A DNA stretch of 64,000 bases, taken from positions 675,001 through 739,000 of the forward strand of contig JACVTC010000056.1 in assembly GCA_016946835.1 (NCBI GenBank), given 5' to 3'. The first letter of the stretch is position 1; every line of letters begins with the position of its first letter. Source of the stretch: Neocallimastix lanati (nom. inval.) (lineage: Eukaryota > Neocallimastigomycota > Neocallimastigomycetes > Neocallimastigales > Neocallimastigaceae). Made by a program: the position numbers and the translations under genes. The notes beneath the pieces were generated by a model. It was not told where the DNA came from. It did no database searches and saw only the letters and a list, made by a program, of their open reading frames with translations. Below, one piece after another: positions 49,043 to 60,300 of this stretch.

Positions 49043-50779
49043 CTATAAACATTAAGTTGTTATAATATATAAATTTATTAAAAAAAAAAAATGGAAAGTT
49101 AATTATTAAGTTATTATTAATAATATAATATTTGAATGAAATTATGTCTTTTTTTTTTAAAAAATATTAATAATAAAATCAAAAAAAAAAAAAAAAGAAA
49201 ATCTATTCGTAAATTAAAAAAAATTTTTTTTTTCAATTTCAAAAAAATGAATGGTTAATCCTTCTTTTAAAGCCACACAATTTACCAATCCTATTAACTA
49301 TAATAAAATGTTGAATGACTAATTTCAATATATAATTTTTTAATTAATATTTTCAATCCTATTTCTAATCTAATTTTAATTATTATTAAATGTCATTTTA
49401 TAATATTAATTATAATTTTTATTATTTATTGCGGCTTATTGATAAAAAAAATATATTATTATTAATTGTGTAACTAAAAAATAAAATTTTTTTTCTATTA
49501 TTTAAACTTTTCTTTTAAAATTCAAATTAAACTAATGATTCCATTGGTTAATTTAATTCAATATCAATGAATATATAAATAATAATTTAAATAAATAATT
49601 TATGATTGATTAATTTTTTTTTGTGGATGATCTAAAAATCATTGATAATTAAATTTTAAAAACTTTAAATATTTTAAAACTTTTAATATTTTTAAAATTT
49701 TTAAATTTTAAATGGACAAAAAATTTAAAAATCATATAATTAAATGTCTATTTCCTTTTAAAATTAGTGTTGTACGAAATTTTATCGTGATCACATATAT
49801 TTTATGTTAATTATTGATATATTTATTATTTTAATGATTGTATCATGAATTCTTATATTTTATGGCAGATTAGTATAAATTTTTAATTATTACTTTATTT
49901 TTTTTTTAATTTTAGAATTTTATATCTATTATTTATTTTATTTAGTTATGTTATCTATTATTGAATTGATCTCAATTTCTTTTGAATTTATAATTATTAT
50001 TTTTTCCTTAATATGAAAAAAAAACTTTTTTTCCTTTAATTTTGATTTTTTTTTTTTTTTTTTTTTTTTTACTAATGCTACATAAAATTTTAATTTTCTT
50101 TATTTATTATTTATTTTAAGCTATTTCCATTTACAAACCAAATATAAAAAATTAATAAAAATAAAAGTAAAAACAGTAAAAATAAGTATTAAATATTTAT
50201 TATCTTTCATGTTTTTTACCTCAAATATTTCCAACCCAACATATTCAAAGTGTTATTCAAAAGGTCGGAAATGTTTGAATAATAATAAGAGTAATTTTTA
50301 TTTTAATAAATATTTTATATTTAAAAAAAAATTATTTTTTTTTTATTTAATTAAAAAAAAATAAAAATAAAAATAATATTGTCTTTAAAATATATATATG
50401 TAAATTTTTTTAATAATAGAAATATAAAAAAAAATATTCTATATTTTTATGGGTATATTAATGTTGAATTAATCTTTAAATAAATAAAAAAAAAATAAAA
50501 AAAATAAAAAAATTAAAAATTAAATAATTAATAATAATCTATTTATTTTTATTTTTTTCTTTTTTTTTATTATTATTATTTTTTTTTTAAATTTCTATTA
50601 TTATATATTAAATGGAATGAATAATAATATAAATAAATATTTTTTTTTATTTGTTGTATTTTTTATTCTTTGATGTCATTTCTCTTTTCTTTATATATTT
50701 TTTTAATTTATTTTTTTCTTAACCACGAAAGATTAGATTTTAATTAAGAAAAAATTTAACATAAATAAATTTATAATAA
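49043..50779. other. 5' flank of gene B; AT-rich, no gene
   Basis: No coding region seen. On the minus strand an ATAAGCCGC box (complement of 49432-49440) precedes TATAAAAT at about 49397. The inverted repeat at 50222-50277 is listed separately. The rest is A/T-rich with homopolymers. Confidence 0.55.
50222..50277. promoter_or_regulatory. Imperfect inverted repeat with TTTCCAACC core
   Basis: CAAATATTTCCAACC (50222-50236) and GGTCGGAAATGTTTG (50263-50277) are inverse complements at 13 of 15 positions, with 26 bp between them. It is the counterpart of the 16360-16413 inverted repeat upstream of gene A. Confidence 0.4.
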
Positions 50780-51648
50780 AAATTTATAATAATAATAATT
50801 ATTAGTTTAATAGTTGATAATACAAATTTGAATTAATAATAAAAATATTATTATTAATTATTATTAATTAATAATAATAATAAATAATAATTCCAATAAT
50901 TAATAATAAATAATAGATAATAAATAATTATTACTATATAATAATAAAAATAATTTTAATAATAATAAATAGTAAATAAATAATAATAATTATAATAACA
51001 ATATTAAATAATAAATAAATAATAAGTCTAATAATAATAAATAATAAATAAATAATAATAATTTTTATTATAAATTATAAAAAATAATAATTCTAATAAA
51101 GTAAATAAATAATAATAATTCTAATAATAATTAATAGTAAATAAATGTTAATTCAAATAATAATAATAATTCTTATAATATAAATTATAAAAAATAATAA
51201 TTCAAATAATAATAAATAGTAAATAATTATTATAATTCTTATATTAATAAATAAATAAATAAATAATAATTCTATTAATAATAAAAATATAATAAATAAT
51301 TCTAATATTGATAAATAATAAATAATTAATTCAAATAATAATAAATAGTAAATAAGTATTAATTCATATAATAATAAATAAATAATTATAATTATTACAA
51401 TAATAAATTATAAAAAATAATAATTCAAATAATAATAAATAGTAAATAATAATTATAATTCTTATATTAATAAATAATAATTCTAATAATAAAAAATATA
51501 ATAAATAAATAATACTAATATTGATAGATAATAAATAGTAATTTTAATAATAATAAATAATATAATAAATAAATAGTAATTCTAATAATAAATAATAAAT
51601 AAATAATAATTCTAATAATAATTATAAATAATAAATAAATAATTATTC

Positions 51649-51681
<33 letters not shown>

Positions 51682-51946
51682 TAAGTAATAAATAATTATT
51701 CTAATAATAATAATAATAATAATAATAAAAATAAGTAATAAATAATTATTCTAATAATAATAATAATAATAAAAATAAGTAATAAATAATTATTCTAATA
51801 ATAATAATAATAATAAGTAATAAATAATTATTCTAATAATAATAATAAAAATAAGTAATAAATAATTATTCTAATAATAATAATAATAATAATAATTATA
51901 ATAATAATAATAATAATAATAAGTAATAAATAATTATCTAATAATT

Positions 51947-51977
<31 letters not shown>

Positions 51978-52004
51978 TAAGTAATAAATAATTATTCTAA
52001 TAAT

Positions 52005-52037
<33 letters not shown>

Positions 52038-52070
52038 TAATAATAATTAATAATAAAATTAATGAATAAA
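50780..52070. repeat. A/T minisatellite with AATTCTAATAATAATAAAT units
   Basis: Irregular AAT-rich units with interspersed AATTCTAAT. From about 51640 to 52030 a unit of roughly 35-70 bp recurs about seven times, marked by AAGTAATAAATAATTAT followed by variable AAT runs. Confidence 0.9.
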
Positions 52071-53568
52071 TAATTATTATATATATAAATAAGTTTAATA
52101 TAATTTTAATGCATAAATTAATATAATTTAAATAAATTGTATGTTATTTAAATAAATAAAGTATTATTAAATAAATATTTTTCAATTTAAATTTAATGAA
52201 CAAATAAATTATATATAAATAAATATGTTTAGTATAATATTAATTTATAGATTATTATAATATAAATAATTATTTAAGACTAACCTAAAGAAACTTTTTT
52301 TTTTTTTTAAATAAAGAATAGTTTAAATTATTATTAAACTAAATATATTTAATAAATATATTATAATTATTATTTAAATAAATATATTTTATATTATTTA
52401 AATAAAGTATCCTATTAAATAATTATTTTTTAATTTAAATTTAAAGAATAAATAATTATTACTTAAATAAATATTTTTAATTTTATATTAATGTATATAT
52501 TTTAATAAATTAAATAAATATATTAATAAAATTAAATATAAATATTAATAATTTAAATAAATAAAATTAATTTAAATTAACTGAATAAATTTTATAATTT
52601 TAATAAATGTACTTTTTTTTTAATAAAAATTTTTTTTAATGTTTTAATTCATATATATTATATATTAATATTTTTTAAAAAAATTTTATTTTATTATTTT
52701 AAAATTTTTTTTATTATATTTATTTTTATTTTCATTTTTTTTTTTATTATAGGCAATTACGATATAAACATAAATAAAAAAAATATGTATCTCTTTATTT
52801 TTTAAAACTTTTAGTTTTAATTAATATTATACATAATGATAATTACTTTATTAATAAATACATAATTGTAAATTATTGCTAAGATAAAAAATTAATTATA
52901 TAAAAAAAAAATATAATATAATAATACTATTTTTTTTTTTTTTTTTTTTTTTTGGAAAAATAAATAAGATATGAGTATATATAAAATTTTTTGATTTATT
53001 ATTGTTATTTTTTTTTATATGTATATAAAAAATGAAAAATTGAACGTGTAGTTGACAAAATTGATTAATTTATATTGAAATATAACTAATAGATTGATTT
53101 ATTAAAAATCTTTTAAATAATATTTTTTTTTTTTTATTTTTTGTTTTGTTTTTTAAAAAAAATGTGCGTTGCTAAAATAATATTTGAGAAAAATTAAAAA
53201 GGCAAAGAGAATTCCAAAAAAAAAAAAAAAAAAAAAAGAAAAATACTAATAAAAAACAAAAGTTCCACTTTGATTTTATTGCTTTATATTTATATATATT
53301 TTTATTTCTTTTCTACGTTCTTTAGTTCCTTTTCAATCGGAATTCCCACTTCTTCCTCATTTTTCCTTTTTAGTTGGATTGCATTATATATAATTTGTAT
53401 TTTATCTTTCATTTCCATTATTATAATAATATGATTTTGAAAAATGAAAAAAAAAAAAAATTGAAATGAATGTATTGAAAATATGCTTGATATAAGGTAA
53501 ATATATATTTTAATAAATAAAGATAAAAATTATAATTTAAATTTCCATTATTTTAATAATGAATATTC

Positions 53569-53604
<36 letters not shown>

Positions 53605-54315
53605 TTTGGCATTGCGTTATAAGTTATGCTATTTAAAGTTATATGATAACTTGGGTGAATTAATAATTAAATGAAATTAAATAAATTTGAATAATAATTG
53701 ATAAAAGAAATAAGTAAAAAAAGAAAATTTTTTTTCTTTACTCATTTCTTTTATTTGAATAAATTGCTATATTGAAAACTTCTATTAAACTACATTGTTG
53801 CGAATTGTTTTTCTTTTTTAAAAGAAAATGGTATTGATGAATGATGATTTTAAAAGTTTTTTTAAAAAAATAATGAATATTTTTTTTTTTTAAAAAAAAC
53901 TTTATTCATTTCTAGTCCCTTTAATGACTGATTGTATGCTATAATGACAGTTTTTGAATAATTATAAACTTTTTGATTAATAAATCAAATATGTTTTCTT
54001 CTTTATTCCATCTTCAAAATGGATTGTTTTTTTTTTATACTTTTTCAAATATAAATAATTTTTTTTATATAATTATAAAATAACAAGGAATTTTTAAAAT
54101 TCCTTTCGATTATTGGGTTTCATAAAAATTTTTTAATTAAGTAATACTAATATAATAAAAAAAAAAGATATGATTTATTTTTTCCTTCAATATTTTCCTT
54201 TATTAATGATATTTCCTATTAAATAATAGGATTGGTATATAATTTTTTTTTTTTTTTTTTTTTTTGTTTTTGTTTATTTTTTTTTTTTTTTTTTAATTAA
54301 AAAAAGGCTAATTCA
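52071..54315. other. AT-rich spacer between genes B and C
   Basis: No gene seen. A less A/T-extreme patch at 53265-53420 (GTTCCACTTTG, GGAATTCCCACTTCTTCC) stands out but has no open frame or splice pattern I can support. Poly(T) tracts lie at 52931-52953, 53572-53602 and 54245-54292. The sequence does not resemble the 3' flanks shared by A and B. Confidence 0.6.
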
Positions 54316-57300
54316 TTAGAACGAGCTGAAAAGTATAGAAAGCACCATTCCAATAGCAAGAAGTATGATGGATGGCTTCAATAAAGCGTTAGCTCCACTA
54401 ACAGTACACTTCTCTGGATTTTCTTCATCCTCTATACATTCAACATAGCCAAGTTGATCGACGTTACAGATCTTCATTTCATCGGTTTCTTCATCAACTT
54501 TGACATAGTTATTCACACAGACGAGATCGAAAGTGGATTTGGTTTCTTCGACGTTGTAGGTACAGTTGGTGAAGATACCACTGACGGCTTCAAGGTAGTT
54601 CTTTCCACGACGAGTGACAACGGCAGTAGAATTGTTGTTTCTTTGAATGTCATCAACCGCCTGCTTAATCTTATCTGGGAATTCCTCCGTGAGGGCCAAT
54701 GGGAAGTTGACAACGACGTTATCATCGTAGGAACAGTAACGAGAAACAACTGGAACAAGAAGAGAGCTGACTTCACAGCGGTAGTAGGCATCATCAATGT
54801 AGTAGTATTGTCCACTGACACAGTTTTGCTTGACGCATTCGGTGGCTTCCAATCCTTCAGAATCATGGACACAAGAGAAGACTTCTCCGGCATTGGTGAA
54901 GTAGTAGCCAGTTTCATCAATTGGCTTACATTCACCATCTTCCTGATCACAGTGATACATTTCATTATCGACGGTGTAGTAGTATCCGTAGTTGGCTTTT
55001 CCTTGAATGATGATTTCATCACCCTTCTTAACAAACTTGTAGACATAGGTGTTCGTTGGATCAATGGCAATGTAGGCATATCCAGAAGTACTTGGAGAAG
55101 ACCAGACACCATTTTTGTATCTTAAGATGTTTCTGGCTTGAGCATCATAATAGTAGGTGTCTTCATCAGGTTCGTAGACACGACAGGAGGAAAGGTTACA
55201 TCCATAGACAACGATACTGTTATTCTTGTTCTTATAGTTCTTACTGACGACAGTGGTGTTGGTGGAGAGACTGATGATATAGAAACCAGTTTGATCGACC
55301 ATTTCAGCAGCAAATTGGTTCATGTGGTAAAGGTGTTGAGAATATCCGTAGATATAGTTATTGATGTTACCGGCACGATAACATTCACCAGTTTCACGGT
55401 TCTTAATATCGGTGGTGGCAAGAACAATTTCACCCTTGTAGGTGATACAGAATTCTTGGTTCTTCAAATCAGCATTTGGTGTACATTTGTTGTTGGCAAA
55501 GATACAGATGATATCCTTTTCATAGGCAAAGGTGAAGACGTCATTATTCACATTGTACTTCAAGATTCTCTTGTTGACATCAGCATAGTAAGTGTTGGCA
55601 TCTGGTTTATCAATGATGCTACAGCTACTTCCGTTACAGCGGTAGAGTTTGACATTTTCATCATTGTAGGCATCAATTTCGTTGCCACCAACAAGTGTGT
55701 TTTTGGCGACATTGAGGAAGTAGTAACCAGTTTCGTAGAATTGAAGGACACTACCTTGATCAAGAGTGTAAATATTGGATCCAACAGTGAAGTACATATC
55801 ATTGTAGGAATCGTTGACTTCAAGACAGTTAGAGTTGGTGGTAGTGTAGACATAAGTGGAAGTGACACCAGAAATGACATTTGGCTTGACAACGACGGTA
55901 TCTGTGGCGAAATAGAAGACGGAACGATCACTGTTTGTACAAATATTACCAGCAGCAATAGAAGTGGTAGCCGATTTAGTCATGGCATATTCAAGGGTGA
56001 TGTAACACTTGTTATTGTTAAATTCACACATTGGAATGGCAGCTAATTCACTGGCCGAGAGGGCAGCACATTTACCGGCAACACAACGAATAATACCATA
56101 GGCATCATCAGAATTATCTCTTAAATTGACCATCTTTCCATCTTCCTCCAAGTCATCATCATCACGTCCATGGACATTCTGAACATTATGAGTATTATCG
56201 GAACGTTTATTCGAAGTGAGACCCTTAAGGGCACCTCTAAAGATACCATTCTTGACAGTGATGGCCTTACACTTATGACCAGCCTTACAACGAATTAAGA
56301 CATTCGATAAGCTAGACATATAGAAACCATTGTTGGTGGCTTCAGAAGAACAAGTGACCACATTACTGTTTTGGACACAGTTGATAATGGTGTTGCTGCT
56401 TTCAGAGGAATCGGCGTTGTCATAGTAGTTGACGGTTGGAGTAAATTCAGCACAAGAAGTTGGACTGGTACATTGAATCAAAAGAGTACTGGTATGAGTG
56501 AGATAATATCCGGATTTAGCCTTAGCAACATTACATTTACCACCCTTACATTCAATAATGGCATTATTTCTCTTATCAAATCCAGCATTGACATATTTGA
56601 CCTTATTCTTGACTTGACTGTAAGAACAGCTTGTAGCCGTAGTACATTTTATGACACCATTATTATCAATATGACCATGGGCGACATAATAACCGACATC
56701 AGCAGCGACTGTCATACAATTACTATTATTACATTGAATTAAACTGTTCGTAGTGGAGTCATAGCCACTGTTTTCATAATAGGTGGAACTCTTTGGTTTG
56801 AGGCTAACACAGTTTTCACCATTTTCACATTGAATAATGTATGGATGTTTAGTACCACTAGTGACACGATTACCATCGACAACATAACCAGTGAATGAAG
56901 CATATTCCAAGTTGCCGTCATTACAGAATACAGCCTTGCGATTTTCAGAATCAAACATGTAGGTGTTTGAAGTACATCCTGGACGTTCAGCACAGACCTT
57001 AGTAGATTCATTACAATCATAGAGTGAGATATCTGAGGTATCACCACCTAAAGAATCGACTAATTTACCATTCTTATCGATCATGATGACGCCACTTTGG
57101 TAGAAGCGATTAATGAAGTAACGAGAAATCTTGAATAATGAACCCGTTTCAGACTTAACACCTGGGAATCCATTACTTGGAATGGTAGCAAAGGCATAGG
57201 TATCATCCGATTTAGAAGCCGTAATGGCAGTACTGTTATTAGCAGTGAAGAATTTCAATTGACCATCTTCATAACAGTAGTTTCCTGGCACAGCTTTTTC

Positions 57301-60300
57301 AGCCAATGGACATGATTTGGTGTCTTCTTCCTCACATTCACTTCCTTCCTTTTCACACTTGATAATCTTCTTTTCATCATTACCTGCATTGACATAGTAA
57401 CCGAGATCAACTTTAACGGTACTACAACCTTCTGTCGAATCACAAATAATGGTTTGATTGGTTGACTTGTTGTAACCACTATTCAAGTAGTAACCTTCTG
57501 AAGTGAAAGCTGAGGTCAACGTACATTTTTCTTCATCATCTCCTCTCTTTCTACGTCTTTCAGCTGGTGGTGGAGTGGATTTCACACATTTAATTAATCC
57601 ATCGACATTATCACCATCTTTACCAATATAGTACATTGGAACAGCAGCTGGGGTTTGCTTTTCGCATTTCTTATTGGAACAGAAAATGATGGCATTTGTT
57701 AAATTGGCACTTTCAGCATTGACGTAGTATTCCACTCCCTTTTCAGCAGTGGCCATACCAACACATCCATTGTCAGAGGAACATTGAATTAATTGCTTAT
57801 TGTCACCGGATTCAGAGTAGTTGGAATTGACATAGACACCGTCATTGGTATCAGCTTCGGCCTTACAGGTACATTTAACAGTATCTCCATCTAGGGCACA
57901 TTCAATGATATCATAATTCTTTGGAGTTTCGTCAATATCACCAGAGTTAATATAGTATTCCTTACTCGTTTCAGTGGCAGCACTGGCAGTCTTACTACAG
58001 GCATTCTTGGCACACTTGATCAATGGGACCTTGGCATTATCAATAGCATTGCTATTGACATAGACTTGGTATTGGTCGGCCTTGTAGAGATCACAGGTGA
58101 CGGCATCACCTTCTCCGTTAGCACATTGAATAAGGGCATATTCAAATTTATCTTTACCTTCATTACCTGAATTAATATAATAGTTTGGTGCAGGTGAGGA
58201 TGAGGATTGCTCCGAAGTTGGTGTTGTGGTTGATGTTGCTGTTGTGGTTGTAGTTGTTGTAGTAGTGGATGGATCGGATCTTTTTCTCGCTGGAGTGGTT
58301 GCAGCTGCTGTTGCAGATGTTGTTACAGATGGAGTTCCAGATGGAGTTGCACTTCCGTCACCAAGAGTAACGGCAGTAGCTACACATCCATCATCTTCTG
58401 AACAAATAATCAATTGATTTGAGGCGTCGTTACTGTTACCATTGAGGTAGACATCACCTTCTTTACCATTAGTAATATCACAAGAAATGGATCCTTCAGA
58501 GTCAGCTTTACCACTACTCTTTTTGAAGGAACATTTAATCAAGTCCAATTTGAGCTTATCACCGTTAGGTATATCACCATCATTAACAAAGAATTGAGGT
58601 TTATTTTCTTCAGCGGTTGAGTTGGTAGCACTACAACCTGTACCACTTACACAAGAAATAACTGTTGATTTATCGAATGAATTGATATAAACCTTTTTGT
58701 CTTTTCCATTAGCTGGTTCACAAATTCTAGTATTATTGACATCTGCAGAACATTTAATGAGATCATCGGTAAGAACTTCTTGACCTGTTGTTTTTAAGTC
58801 ACTAGAGTTCAAGAAGTATTGATATTTCTCATTCGTTGCTGTATTTGGAACGGCCATACATCCGGTGGAGGCATCCTTACAAATAATAAGTTGCTTGTCA
58901 AGTGCATTAATATAAATATCTTTTTCTGTAGCTTCGGCCACTACACATTTATCGGTTTTGCTAGCACATTTAATTAAGGTATCCGTTAATTTTTCGGAAC
59001 TAATGGCACCAGCATTAACATAGTATACAGTGGTTGCTGTTTCACCATCTGCAAAAGCAGCCTTTTCAATACAATCTTCATTGGAACATACAATAATTTG
59101 TAATTGAGTAGTTGAATCGAAATTGGCATTTATAAAGACATCATTTTCCTTAGTTGTTAAATTGGTATCACAAGTTTTTTTACCATCAGTATTAGCAATA
59201 CATTTAATAATTTCAGTTTTAGTGGCTCCATCATAGTCCTTATTTTCTTTATTTGTATCGGCATTAACATAGAATTCAGGATTGGTGGCTGTGGCCGCGC
59301 TTGCTGCTAAAGAACATGCTCCTGTAGCATCACATTTAATAAGATGTTTTTCGGCATCAGCATTTTCGCCAAAGTTTGCATTCAAAAATACCTTCTTTCC
59401 TTCTACAGCCGTTAATTCGTCTAGAGTTACCTCAACACAACCGGTGTCATTGTAACATTTGATAAGGCTTCCGCTTGTTTCCTTACTAACATAGTAGGCT
59501 GATGTGGTTCTAGTAGAACTGTTAAGGACAGAGGTACAACCAGGGGTGGTAAAGCAACGAATAATATTGTTGACATTATAGGAATCGATGTAGACATCCA
59601 AGTTCGTTGCAGCAACAGGGGTACATGCTGCAGATGTAGTTATTTCACATTTAATTACTGCATCGGTTAATTTAGTTGTTGCATTTGGTTCACCATGGAC
59701 GTAATATTCAGTCGTACCCGAAGCAGAAGAAGGATCCTTCTTGTAAGGTTCACATCCATTGCTGGTACATTTAATAAGGTAATTTTGGGTGTCTTTCGCA
59801 GCATTGGCGTTGATATAGAAATTTTCGGTTACGCCTGTAGCTAATGTGGCGTCTCCAGGTGAACAAGTAACTGGTGAACCTGTACATTTAATTAAAGCCG
59901 ATATAGTTTTATCAGTAGCATCTGAATCTACTCCACCATTGATATAATAATTAGTAGCGGAAGCGGTATCTGCTAAAGTTTCACATTTACCATCATAGCA
60001 AATAATTAATTGTTTTTCGTCAGTACTATTGGGATTATCTGTTCCTTTAAGATTAGCATTCAAATAAACCTTGAATTCACCGGCTTCGGTAAGTACACAT
60101 TCGGCGTCGGTACAACGAATTAAAAGATCGGCATAGCTGACGGTTTCATCTCTACGAGCAGCGGCTGGGGCAAAGCTTCCCGCTTTTCCACCGTTGACAT
60201 AGAATGCAGGAACGGTACTGGTTCCTGTACTGGCAAATTCTTTACAACCGTCAGTATCATCTTTACATTGAATTAATTTATTGGTATCATTATTGATAAA

